From the NCBI GenBank assembly GCA_001599595.1, contig BCHH01000001.1, positions 3,558,858 through 3,622,857 on the forward strand: DNA of 64,000 bases, read 5' to 3'. Numbering within the stretch: the stretch's first letter is position 1; each line of letters starts with the position of its first letter. This stretch comes from Beverwykella pulmonaria (lineage: Eukaryota > Ascomycota > Dothideomycetes > Pleosporales > Melanommataceae). A program made the position numbers and the translations under genes. Shown piece after piece: positions 1 to 11,111 of the stretch. The notes beneath the pieces were generated by a model. It saw only the letters and a list, made by a program, of their open reading frames with translations, had not been told where the DNA came from and made no database searches.

Positions 1-1905
1 ACACTTCGTCTTGAACCGCTATTGTGTGATGTCCCCAATACCGAGCAGCATAGTCCAAGAACGCGTTCTGCTCCAACCTGCTCTCAAAGTCTCTATCGGT
101 GGGACAACTGCCACGTCTGAATGTTCTAAAAGAGAGATAAGTTAAACACGTCGACGCAATGTCTAGCTGAGCTCGAGGGTTCCACTTCTCTCGGATCCGT
201 TTAAAGTATTCTTGCGTTGTGTAGTGCACGAGGCGGATAATATTACTCTCCTGGTCAACAGTAACCAGGCCACCGCATACTGAGATAAGGTCTTCAACAT
301 CCGGAATATTGTCTGAATCAAGTTCTTCTTCACCAAGCTCCACCGCTAATGCATGGCATAGCTCCCTCGTTGTAAGCGGTCTCTTAGCATACGTGACCCA
401 GGAAAGTACGCTCTTCGCTAATAGGCTCTTCCCAGGTAGTTGACCCTCGATTCTCTTAATCGCTTCATCATATGCCTGATCGAGTGCTGTAGAGCCTTTT
501 GAAAGTTTGTTGAGCGCAGACTGGACTTTCTTCTTTGTGTTCTTGTCCAGAAGGGAGTCAAAATGGAGATGAGCAAGAAGGAACCTGAGAGAGCCGTGAG
601 CTTGTAGCGTTCTCCAGGTGGCCGCAATATACTAACATCCCATCTACGGCTTCGACAACTTTCTCCTGCACCGTTACCTGAAGCGCGTTGTCACGTTGGA
701 CGCAGTTGGCTAGCTGGTACATCTGGCCTTTTATAAACCGCTTCACATCTGCCTCACTTGCTCGAACTTCCAACGTCGGCACTGACTGGAATTCGTTTAC
801 TATCTCTGGAATGAAACGTGAAGTAACCATAAGATGTAGGTCTACCTTGGATTGCAAGGCACGGAGCTTGTCAAGCAGCTGACTGCGCGCGCCTTTGTCC
901 GCACACTCATCAAAAGCATCGACAACAAGATATACACTCGAGTAGGTCGTAAGTATGTATTGAAGAGCACTAAAAATCTCTTCCGGTGATGGTCTTGTCG
1001 TTCGCTTGAAATGGTGATCATACAGACGCAATATGGACTCAATCGTGGATGGCCAAGTTTGAACTAGTTGCTTTAGAATGGCAGCAAGTAAATTAGTAAT
1101 CGTCTGGTCTGCTTGCGCTCTATAGTTGCAATATAGGTATGCCACTCCAATGTTGTCGCTTTGTACAGTTTGCTGTAGGTAATTAATCGTAATTGCCGCC
1201 ATTATTGTCTTGCCAGCGCCGGGGATACCCGGACAGAACAGAGTCTTCTTTGATCCATGGACCCACTCAGTAAACTCAGTGGAGTCGGTGAACCATAGGC
1301 CGGTTCCTTCTTGTCTCCTGGCGATGAAATCAGACTGCTGGGCTGGAAAGTCAGTTGGAGATATCCATTCCAAGATTTCGTCATGCCGGTGACGGTTTTG
1401 CTCTTGCTGAATCGCATCGACATTCTGTCCAATTGCTTGAGAAAGTTTACTATGAGTATGAGAAAATATAGCCTGTGTCTGACAAAGAGACTGACAAATG
1501 GTCTATTTCCAGGGCGATCTGCACGAGCGTTTTTAAGCGTTCTATCCTCGCTAGTATCTCCATGGTTTCCTCTTTAACAAACTTCCAAAGGAGCAAACGT
1601 CCCACCTTCTTGATTCCTCTCTCTTTTACTATCTTAGCCTGCAACTGCTCCAACGAGAGCTTGTACTGATCAAGTGGTCCATGTTCCACACCAATCGCCC
1701 GGACCGCCTGATACCATGGCTCGTTAGAAGCTCCGTCTTCAAGACGGTATCTTAGCGTGATAAGGAGATTATAGAGATTTGATGCCTCGATGGCACATTG
1801 AGCGCGGTCCTTCGGAGCGTCTTTAATGTCATTGAGATACTCAATCGCCTTGCTCGTGAGCTGCAGGATGGCGATGATGCTCGCGGTAATGCTAAGCGGA
1901 TCCAT
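1..1905 (-). CDS. NACHT-domain STAND (NLR-like) protein, 3' part cut by window edge
   Basis: STAND ATPase of the kind fungi use as intracellular sensors in non-self recognition or programmed cell death (role inferred from family). Exons read on the minus strand are 1905-1496, 1449-637 and 584 to beyond position 1. The 46-nt intron (1450-1495) and 52-nt intron (585-636) are both GT-AG, and splicing restores one frame of about 602 visible residues. Residues 1-136 form the hydrophobic helical N-terminal domain common on fungal STAND proteins (starts MDPLSITASIIAIL). The NACHT NTPase follows: Walker A GIPGAGKT at about 211-218 and Walker B YLVVDAFDEC about 80 residues later. Exon 3 continues with the helical region that usually precedes ankyrin repeats, which would lie outside the window. 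Without splicing the gene looks like three broken ORFs, but it is not a pseudogene as far as visible. Confidence 0.85.
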
Positions 1906-2648
1906 GGCATGATGTACCGCGACGAATTAGAGGTAGGCGACGGATGAACTAGAAGTGAGGCTAGCGTCAGTGAGTTGCACCAGCTGATGAGGCTCTCACG
2001 TGGACACGTCTGACCCTCTTTGCGCCAAGACCTGCGCAGCATGACACTACTACGGAAAGCGGTTGTAAGCAAACCGACAACAATTCAAGCGAGGAAAACC
2101 AAAACGCAAACCGTACTTCGCAAAAATCAACAAACACATGCGCACCCATGAATAATAACATACCAACACAGAGCAAGGTTTAAATACGGAAAGCATATAT
2201 AAGCAAACCAGCAACAATTCAAGTGAGGAACTAGATCTCTTATGTTTTAGCACCACATTGCTTTTTTTATTTCCTATGTTAAGCATGGCGTTAGGCAATG
2301 GACGAGCAGGACTCAGGGTTGGCTTCTGAACTGGAGAAAGCGTAGTGAAGCAGGGTGTAAATAGCTGGCGCATCGTAACGGCCCATACCCTTAGGATGCA
2401 TGGCCATAATAGGACACACACACACACACACACACAAACGTGAGGTAGCAATTCTACAGATGTTCTCAGAGAATTGAGTTGGTCGGCCAGAGGCATGGCC
2501 TGGGTTGAGTTAGATGCAAGGCTATTTGGGTAGTCTTTGGGATTTGGGAATATAAGGAACTTTGGAAGGTCTTGGGTACTTTTGGTCAAAGGTTATGTTT
2601 TGCAAGAACCTGCCGTTGTGGTCCCACTTTCTTCTCACTCTCTTCAGC
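1906..2648. other. Intergenic region with an (AC)n microsatellite
   Basis: This is the upstream region of the NACHT gene and the downstream region of the PARG gene. It holds an (AC)n run at about 2414-2436. A 179-codon minus-strand frame passes through the repeat, but it has low complexity and no recognisable domain, so I do not call it a gene. Confidence 0.5.
2414..2436. repeat. (AC)n microsatellite
   Basis: About eleven uninterrupted AC dinucleotides. A likely length-polymorphic locus. Confidence 0.9.
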
Positions 2649-3986
2649 TCACTCTTCATTCTCCTCACCCCCACCTTCTCTCACCTTGAGTTGCCTCTTC
2701 AGTCCATCAAGGATGTCCCCCAATCTCTCTTTCAACTCCGGATTCCAGACCTTCTCAATCTGCCCATCCATCTCCTTGATTTTGCCTTTCAATTCTTCCA
2801 CGACTTCATCTTCTTCCTCTCCGTCTTCTTCCTCGTCTCCCCTTTTAGGCCCAGTCTCAACTTCAATCCCACCTCCAAACTCCCTCGCAAACTCCCTCGC
2901 CATATTCTCATTGGTAATCGCAAACACCACATCCTCAAACCCCCACTTCTCCAACTCTATCGTTCCCTTCCCCCTCTTCCCCTTCCCTCCATTTGTTTCC
3001 CCATCGAGCACCTTTCGCCACGAGTTCGCAACATCAGCAACAGGATTCCCATAAGCCCCACACCCCCAAGCCCCCAACACTAGCCTCTTGACCCCCTTTA
3101 ACCTCCCAATCCTAAGCACAGCCCTCATCTTCTTCTCTACAATCTCCCTATCCCTTTTATTCAACCTCTTCTCCCCTTCCTCTTCATCTAGCTCAGGGAA
3201 CCGCAGCATCCCCGCAGATATAACATCAACCCACCACCTCTCTCCCAGCCCAAGTTCCTCTGCTGAGTTGGCCAACGAGCCTGAGCCACGTAAAACAAGG
3301 ACGTCGCGTGTGAACACGCCGCCAATTTCGGGTAAGCGGTAGAACGATTCCTGCAGCGAGGGGAGCAAAGTGGTGCGCGCGCAGAGGAATTCTTCCTGTG
3401 ATGTGGCGCCTGTAAGAACGCCGCCCCCAGGACGCAGTGGCGAGGCCATGTTGAGGATGCAAGGGTTCTGCTTCTTCGAACCACTAACAGTCTTTATGGC
3501 AGAAGTCGTAGCCATAGGGTACTTAGACGGGAAGGCGAGCATATGCGCCGCGGTCAAGGTGTCGGTAGCGATGACGTGGATACTCACCTCGTGAGGTTCC
3601 GTTGCGATTATGGACTTGAGAGGCAGTCCAGCCATCTCTGCCTCCAGCACATCTTCTTTCCTCCCTTTACTCGTACTATTCCACATCTCTTTCCCGTCCA
3701 GCACCTCTCCGAACGCGTCTCCGCCTTTAACTTTTCGTCGTCCCTGCCCCTTCCTTTTCACAAACGCCACCTCATCCCCGCTTTTCTCATTTCCCTTCCC
3801 ATCTTCCTCAGAGACGATCCCAGGATCAACTAACACTTCGCTCCCTTCCGCGCCCTTCCTCGCCCGGGCATTAGACGCGAGGATTGCTGGGATGGTCTTG
3901 TTTATTATCTGGCGAGCGAGTCTAGCGCGCTGGTCCTTGCGAATCGACGATGGTGCTAACCCTTGAGATTTCTCTGTTCGGCCCAT
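2649..3986 (-). CDS. Microbial-type poly(ADP-ribose) glycohydrolase (PARG, DUF2263/TIGR02452 family)
   Basis: A 445-residue intronless gene. The family removes ADP-ribose chains from proteins using a macrodomain fold. The signature is clear: NMASPLRPGGGVLTGATSQE runs from about residue 179, with the GGG loop at 187-189 and the catalytic tandem glutamates at 198-199 (QEE 197-199). GAWGCGAYGNP further on matches the second conserved ADP-ribose-binding loop. I chose the ATG at 3986 (MGRTEKSQGL) because the basic helical N-terminus with the RARLARQIINKTIPAIL stretch is typical of fungal members; the frame is open another 55 codons upstream, but that part looks unlike protein. Two family-atypical insertions are a Lys/Glu-rich linker (about 41-115) and a very acidic C-terminal tail that may form a coiled coil. 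Substrate and localisation are not visible. Confidence 0.85.
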   Translation of the reverse strand: MGRTEKSQGLAPSSIRKDQRARLARQIINKTIPAILASNARARKGAEGSEVLVDPGIVSEEDGKGNEKSGDEVAFVKRKGQGRRKVKGGDAFGEVLDGKEMWNSTSKGRKEDVLEAEMAGLPLKSIIATEPHEVSIHVIATDTLTAAHMLAFPSKYPMATTSAIKTVSGSKKQNPCILNMASPLRPGGGVLTGATSQEEFLCARTTLLPSLQESFYRLPEIGGVFTRDVLVLRGSGSLANSAEELGLGERWWVDVISAGMLRFPELDEEEGEKRLNKRDREIVEKKMRAVLRIGRLKGVKRLVLGAWGCGAYGNPVADVANSWRKVLDGETNGGKGKRGKGTIELEKWGFEDVVFAITNENMAREFAREFGGGIEVETGPKRGDEEEDGEEEDEVVEELKGKIKEMDGQIEKVWNPELKERLGDILDGLKRQLKVREGGGEENEE

Positions 3987-4519
3987 GGTGATAAAAATTT
4001 TCCTCGTATGAGGAAATGTGTCATGAAAAGAAAGAAGGGAACGTAAAGAAGGGCAAAACATGATGGACGCAAGTGGCGGAACGAGATGAACATCTTTAGC
4101 CGAGGAGAGGGGTATCGGTTCACAACGCAGTTGGAAAGCCCATGTAAGCAATGCTTACAAGAGGTGGGGCTGTTCTGAAAACATTCTAATTTCACTTCTA
4201 GTATGCTCTAATGAGGGCTATAAAACAAAAGATTTTATATCCCTGGTTGTCACAATGACAAGCAGTCAAGCACATTGTGTACAGATACCCTATTTCAATT
4301 GTTTTGCTTTTCAGAGCTGACCAATAAGTAGATCCAGTCTCTAATGCAGGCTACACAGCGTAAATGCATCGTTCAAGCCGTATCCATGACATCATGCTTG
4401 TCACTACCATCAAAGATTCTCAGCCCATCCTGCGTCTTCTTCCATAGCGTTGAAAGATCTTGAACATTAAGTCCGAGTGGGTTTCCCATATTCGAAGTAG
4501 CGGATGGTTCAGGCTGATC
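3987..4519. other. Intergenic, no gene seen
   Basis: Upstream region of the PARG gene and 3' region of CAND1. Moderately AT-rich; I find no further ORF or repeat. Confidence 0.5.
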
Positions 4520-7500
4520 CTAACGGTCTCGATCCTTTATCTCATCTTGAACGGTCTTCAGCAACCCCGAGAATTCTTTGGTGACCCAGTCCCAGTAACT
4601 ATTCCAGACACGAATTTGCGGATCCTCGGCGCCTCCACTACTCTCAGCGCCCAGATGCTTGTTCAACAGAATGCTGACCTTGACCACACCCTTCTGGCCT
4701 TCCTGCAGCTTTTCGAGCTCTTGCTTAACAGCGTTATCCTTGGCTTTGACGGACAGGACTCCACGGAAGTTCTCGGAAATGGCTTCGAGACGGGAGTGAG
4801 TTTGATCGGGCGCAAGAACCATGAGCTTCGTGAGCATAAGATTGCAAAGAATGCGAACATCATGCTCATCACTAATACCTGCCACAATGCGCTCAAAGCA
4901 GTCTGATAGATCGCTTGTGGTGAGCCTTGAAAAAGCTGTCTCGAGAAGCGCGTAGAGAGTCTCATATGCGCTCTTTCGGATCTCAAGACCATCGTCGACT
5001 TTGTGCTTGAACGGACCCATCTGGACTTCGCGAATGAGCTCAGGTTTGACCAAGGTTTCCTTCATAGCCATTGGCAAAAGTTGATCTAGGGCAGGAAGAA
5101 TGATATCGGGCTTGTTATGCATGGCAGAATTGAATGTTGTAAGGGCCAAGCGTCGATTGTCAAGGTCAGTCTCGTTCAGCATCTGAACAAGCATAGGGAT
5201 CACAATGGGCTTTAGATACCCATCGTACGCTTCGTCAGTGTCGGCAAGAGTGTACCGAAGAGCCGATATGACCATGCCTCGCACGCTAGCTTTGCGGTCA
5301 CCGAGGAATGCCTGAAAACATCAATTAGAACGAAATTAGAGTTCAGTCGCGTTGCTGTACTTACTTGAAGTTGCGGAAGATATGTCTTGGGATCAATGAT
5401 GGCAAGTCTACCAATGCATTCCGCGCCAATGGCCTTGTTATCCTCGGCCTGGGACGCCGCAACTAGATTTTGCCATAATGGCGAAGCGAAGGGTATGATC
5501 TCAGATTCTGTACCATCATGCTGGAGAATCTCCTTCACAGAATGCAGAAGGAGATATTGCGGACTTGACGGCTGGCCCATGGTCGAAAGTATGACAGGGA
5601 GATATTTACCAATACTGCCAGCCCCAGCTCGTCCGAGAGCTACGGCAGCTGCAAGCGGTACTTGCTCTGATTTAACGGAGAAGTGCTTGATGAAGAGTTG
5701 AGGATCAATGGGAGACTGTGCCCCTAGACGAAGCGCCGACTCTCCAAGTACGACCAGCGCCAAGCACTTCCGCTTCTCATCCGTCGCGGTCTTCAACTCT
5801 GTGACAAATTGGTCGAGCTTAACGCCAACGCTAGCACCGCCGTACACCAAAAGATTTCCGATGACCTTGCCGACAACTTCAGGGTGGCCTGCGACACCCA
5901 CCTCTTGCAGTAAGGCTGCCATTAGGTTCTTGCCGGCACCCTTTTCTCCTATAGTGCGAACCAATGCAAGAAGTGCCTCCAATGAACTACCACTAATCGT
6001 TCCAGAGACAACACGGCAGAGGGCAGCATTCAGTTGACTCGTCATAACGGACTTCGCATCATCCTTAACGAACGTAGCAAGAATGATCAGCGCGGGTCCA
6101 AGGAGATGAAGGTCGGCAGCAGTGAGAAGTGGTATAAGCAATTCGACAATTTGTGATTTGGCTTGTCCATCGAGTTGGTGTCGTGATACAGGGTTCAAGG
6201 CGAGTGTCCGGAGCGCACTCAGGCTCGCACCGCGTAGAACTCGGCTGGCTTTGCGGAGTTGAGCTCCTAATTCCAGAGCGACGTTTCGGACCCATTTCGC
6301 GGAGAGCTCATTCTGGGCCTTAGTGTGCGCAATGATGGTGTCGATAGCGCGCACTGAAGCCAGGCGAGTTAGCTCATTTTTGAGACGATCTGCCAACAAC
6401 TCTAATCCTGCAGTTCGCTTCTGTGGTGAGATGAGGCCTTCCGTGCCAGAGCTTCTGCCAAGGAATAGACCAAGCACGTGGATGGCATTTTGTCGGACTT
6501 CGAGATCCGCATCGTTGGCAGCTATACGATTGACTAGCGCTTCGTATAGCTTTTCTAGATGCTGTTGATTGTGCGATCCAGACGAAGCTGACCGAGGAGG
6601 AGTGAGTGCTTTCACGACCTGCTCTGTAGCAGCAAGTGCCTCGATTGATAGCTTGCTGTATTTGTCTCGGGCTCCAGCAAGAAGGGCTGGCACGATCGTT
6701 GGGAGGTAGGGCTGGAGCGATGCCGAAGGATGGGTATCTGCGATGGCTCCGATCAATTGCAGTGCCTCAATTCGGAGACTATTCGCGGTCGCAGAGGCGC
6801 TGCTGGTAGCACCACCACTCGATTTTGCGGCTTCGACCACAGGATCGGCAATCTGGCTCAGATAGCCGTCTAGGCCTCCGCGCTGGGTTATAACAATATC
6901 CTTGATCAAAACAACGGAGGCCTGTTTCGTTGTAGGTGGGCAGGAAGACTGCTTGAGAAGTTGAGCAACGCCGCGGATAATGTCTGGGCTTAATTTGGCA
7001 AGACTAGCACGCGGCCCTACAGGTGGCGTAGAAGCTGGAGCTGGTGATGAGTATCCAAGAGAGATGGACGAATTGCCTTGAATATCAAACATGCTGGCGT
7101 CGCTGCCTCCACGTCGGCGCTTCCGGCTCGGAGGAGGCATCATGGAACCTTGGCTATGCTCATCGGCGAACTTCACGGGTGAAGGTCCATCGCCAGATCG
7201 CCGCACAAGGTTCGATAGGGCAGCAAGTACCTCAAGACGAACGTTGTCTTCTCGTTCCTTGAAGCGGGCGATGAGGGCTGGTGCTACCTGACTGTACAGT
7301 GTGCCGTCATCCAGAAGATCGCCGTTGCTCCGGGTGGATATAAGCGTATAGAGTACCTTTGCAGCACATCGTCGAACTTTCCAGCTCGCATCCTCATCAT
7401 CGTCATATCCGCCCTCTTCTTCAAAATCTTCATCGTCCAGCGCATCTTCCTCTTCGTCGCTCTCCATAGCATCGTCATCGTCATCAACTTGAGCAAGATT

Positions 7501-8663
7501 GGGATCGTACTTCAAGAAGCGGGTGGCTGCGTTAATGGTTTCTTCCGTGTAGACGCGCATATCTTGGGTACATGAAGCGAGGAATCCCTCCAGAGCAATT
7601 AGTGCGGCCTCGAGGACTTCGTCGATTTCCGGATCACGTTCTGCTTCATCATCAGACAGCTCCATGTCGTCCTCCGCCTCTTGCGCGCTCAAAGCGCTTA
7701 GCACAAATGGAGCTAGCGTCTTCAAATACGGACCGAACTTTCGGGGGATGGACCTGGGGGATAGAGTCAGCAGTGGTCATAGTACTACAGAGTGAGCGGG
7801 GTGTGTTACCTTGCCATAGATCCGAGAATCGTAATGTATAGCTTTCGCTTGGAACGTGTCAGATGAACATCCCGCAGGTGCTCAATAACGCGAGAGAGGA
7901 AGGCACTGAGTAGGGCATCCGAGAAGTATCCAGCCAGCGTCGAGACAGCAGTGACAGACTTCTTCTTCATCATAGAGCTCGCGCGATCGTTCTCAAGGAT
8001 CTCAAATGTGATCTTCTGTAGAGCTTGTATCTCTAGATCTTGCAGCATGGGTCCAAAACACCTCGCAACCTCTGTGAGTACATCAATGGCGTTACTGTCG
8101 CTACCGGTCTCAAGATCCGCTTGCAGCATTCCCTTGGGCACCCCAGGTAGATCCTTCCGTGACGGTGTGATGACATTGTATCCAACCAGGCGCGGGATCA
8201 GGACTTTGCTGACTGCGAGGTACGCATCTGTGACTTGTTTTGTACGCGCAACACCCGGGAGCGGCCGCGGCAGTGAAACAACAACCTCTCGTAGAGCCAG
8301 CGACGGAATGGATTGGTCGACGGTGTTGTCTGTCTGCAAGTTGGAGAGCTTCTCGATCATGGGAGACAGGATGCTGTCGCCCACCTTGTTGACGAAAGGG
8401 CCCAGGCACTTGACTGCCATATTCTGAACCTCTCCATTGGTGTCTACCAGGGTGAGAAGCAACCCATCGACAGTTTTTGCGCAGGTGCTATGCTCGTGTG
8501 CGAGGAAGCCTTGGTGACCAGCTCGGAGGATATCCTGAAGATCGCTGAGGGCCATGAACCTAAAATCGGGATCCTCATCGTGTAATTTTGGAAGAAGCTG
8601 TGCCACGTTGTGGGCCGTCGGATTTGGGGGCACGGAAGAGGGCGCCATCGCGGTGGAGTGCAA
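4520..8663 (-). CDS. CAND1: Cullin-associated NEDD8-dissociated protein 1 (CAND1/TIP120)
   Basis: An all-helical HEAT-repeat protein that binds un-neddylated cullin-RBX1 and exchanges F-box and other substrate adaptors on cullin-RING ubiquitin ligases. Exons on the minus strand are 8663-7810, 7753-5365 and 5311-4520. The two introns (56 and 53 nt) begin GTAACA and GTAAGT, and the joined product is 1,344 residues, near the usual fungal length. The N-terminus shows the family pattern DPDFRFMALSDL and NGEVQNMAVKCLGP. An acidic loop (EEDALDDEDFEEEGGYDDDE) lies in the first third, as in other CAND1 proteins. The C-terminal third carries the TIP120 domain, with DNRRLALTTFNSAMHNKPD. A second ATG five codons in (8648, MAPSSVPP) could also be the start. 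An F-box adaptor candidate is encoded at 46.3 kb. The promoter is divergent with the mitochondrial protein gene at 9254. Confidence 0.93.
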
Positions 8664-9253
8664 GTGGAGTGGTGGGAATTGCGTGAGAATGGCACGTCAG
8701 TGCCTCGAATTTGGGCGGCGTGGTGGGGGCTATGGCGGGGTTACTGGCAGCACGTCCAACTGCTTCTTTTCACCCTGGCGTGAGGCAGCGGAGAAATTGA
8801 GTTAGGTAGATCTGGCGGGCAACCAGAGGAAGCAATGCACCTCTAGAAAGTCCTGCTGAAACTCTGGAAAGAAATAAGGTGGGACGATGCGCCAGGAGAT
8901 GTCCCAGCAGAGGAGGTGGGTGAAGTTGGGCGGTGCGAGTGTGACGGTGGGAGAGACGACGGTAGGAGAGGTGAGATTTATATGTGTGCCAGCAAGCCGC
9001 GAGCCAGGCCGCCGTGTGCAAATGTTGGAAAGAATGAATGCACCTGTGTTGCCTACTGCCAAACCACATGGTGGGCACGGACCAGACTGGCACGTGACAC
9101 TGACGGAGCTCACAAACCGCCGCTTTGTGAGCCAAGCCGGTGACGAACCTCTGACCTGACCTCCATTTCCAGCTTCTTGTCAAGCCTCGCATCCCCTCCA
9201 TCTCCCTTCAATTGCTCTTCGCCCGAGTCAATTGGTATTTCTACAGCTTCATC
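8664..9253. promoter_or_regulatory. Divergent promoter region (CAND1 / mitochondrial protein)
   Basis: 590 bp between two divergent starts. Several overlapping short frames occur on both strands, none with protein-like content. No TATA box is obvious. Confidence 0.45.
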
Positions 9254-10035
9254 ATGGTTCTTGCCCGAGCTACAGCGTTGCGAGCGTCCTCAATCGCACG
9301 ACTTGCCCGTCCTACCCTCCGTACTGCCGAACGCCAGACATGGCAGCGGGTGATCCAACGCGGAGCACGCAGGACTTATGCCTCCGCACACAGCGCCCAC
9401 GGTCCTACCAAGACGAGCGACTTGCCCTGGTAAGCAAAGCCTACGAGCTGTCCTGCACTTCTCGCCCATGAGCAGCGGCTCGTCGCGAACTATGAATGAC
9501 TTATTACGTACAGGGCGATCGTTGGTGCGACTATAGCAGGCGGCGGTCTCTACGTTGTACTGTCCCAAGACCTTAGCCACGGCGAGGGTCACGATGATGA
9601 GCATCACGACGAGAAGCACAAGGAGGTCAAGGAGTCTAAGGATGATAATTCCAAGGACAAGAAGGCTGAGAAGGACGACTCTGAGGACAAGAAAGAAGAG
9701 AAGTCCGATGACAAGCCAAAGAACGACAAATCGCCCGACGTGTCAGATAAGGTGAGTGGATCATGCAAATGAATTGCAGGGCTCAGCTAACAAGATCTAG
9801 CCCGGAACCCAAAAGGAGGCCAAGAGCACGAACGAAATGTCCGGAAAGCAGGAAGGCCTATCAAACGCGGACACGAAACACTCGGAGACGATTGCCGACA
9901 ACCCAGACAAGAGCACAAAGAGTGAGGGCACTGCAGAGACTGGGAAGCTTAAGGGCACTGTTTCTACAGACCGGCCGCAGGTTAGTGTACTCGTTTGCGA
10001 GCTCATACAACTAGCTAACGTTCTCGCAGAAATAG
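9254..10035 (+). CDS. Mitochondrial single-pass membrane protein with charged tail, unknown function
   Basis: Four exons: 9254-9429, 9514-9751, 9801-9980 and 10030-10035. They join in frame to 199 residues, and the last exon holds one Lys codon plus the stop. The N-terminus is Arg/Ala-rich without acidic residues (ALRASSIARLARPTLR) and then has RRTYASAHSAHGP, a good mitochondrial presequence. One membrane span follows (AIVGATIAGGGLYVVL), which starts exactly at the first intron. The remaining about 120 residues are Lys/Asp/Glu/Ser repeats (EKDDSEDKKEEKSDDK) of low complexity. Many fungal genomes carry such a protein; I cannot name a function. An inner-membrane anchor with a disordered hydrophilic domain is my inference. 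Confidence 0.75.
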
Positions 10036-11111
10036 ATGGATATCCAGAACGGGAGGAGGGGCAAAGCTGAACAAGATAAGAACAAGTACCGCTCGCTTCT
10101 AGTGTTAGTAGTCAACATTGCTCTCTAGCAACCGCAGCCCATGGCTATCATGTGTATTATGTTTGGCAAAGAATCTATCCTGCTGTCGATGTGCAGCTTC
10201 AACTCGTCTTTCGCATGTGCATCATTGGCAAGACGTTCACCAGGTGGATCCCATCCCTGCTAACCGACAGCCGAAGCTGACTTGTTTCAACCGCCTAAGC
10301 CTCACTTTGTGGCACTGGTCGAAACATTTTGGCGACTTCTTGAATGTCTCTAACAAGCGCCTATCTTCTATCAGTCGAGCCACCAACATGGATATGACTA
10401 CTATCTGCACGTCAAGGCATGACTTCTACCCCATATCTCACCAGACTTTGCCCCAAACCCAAGAACCCCCAAGTCATAATGCCCCGAAACGGGAACCCTC
10501 GAATACGAGTACCGTTGACGCGCGCTGCTGATTGGCTGCTGCAGGTGTGCTCACGGGCCACTCTGTTCCTGGTGCCATCTTGTAAGCGCCCGGAGTCGAG
10601 GCGGAACGTCTCCACACATGCTGTCACACTACATCGCCAACCTCAATTGGCCACACCTGCGCCTCAATGCAACGCGCCGCCATGCGCTAGGAATAAACTT
10701 GTCCAGCAGCGGGAGCTCTGCGAATCCACGCTCGCCGCGATGTGGGAAACATGTCAGTCTGCGAGGTGGAGCACTCCGGCGAGCCAACCATGTCGACAGT
10801 CGCTTGCTCGGATGTGAAAAGGTCTTTTTTCGATGTCTTGGCTGTTGGCTGGCTGGTGGAGCAGATATCAGCCCCGCTGGCCCCCCATCTTCTCTGCATA
10901 TACCCAGCTGCCGAACGTTGGATTCTGCTTCACATATACATCGCTACAGATCTTGTACGACTTGTCGAAACCCCCGCTGACACCCCAAGCTCGAAATCCA
11001 ATACTTAAAGTAGACTCTTACCCTGGCTCGAGTCCTCCGTCAGCTCAGCATTCGTGGTGGGTTGAAACAAAACACGAGTGCTGCAACGTGACTCGAGAAT
11101 AGTCTGACGCA
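10036..11111. other. Intergenic, about 1.1 kb, no gene recognised
   Basis: Several ORFs of 70-137 codons overlap on both strands, but they are Arg/Ser/Thr-rich and resemble random GC-rich reading. Probably 3' UTR plus the promoter and leader of the PLAC8 gene. Confidence 0.5.

Noticed and set aside
2050..2589. 179-codon minus-strand frame containing repeated Val-Cys
   Set aside because: The repeat is only the (AC)n microsatellite; the rest has no domain and unlikely composition.
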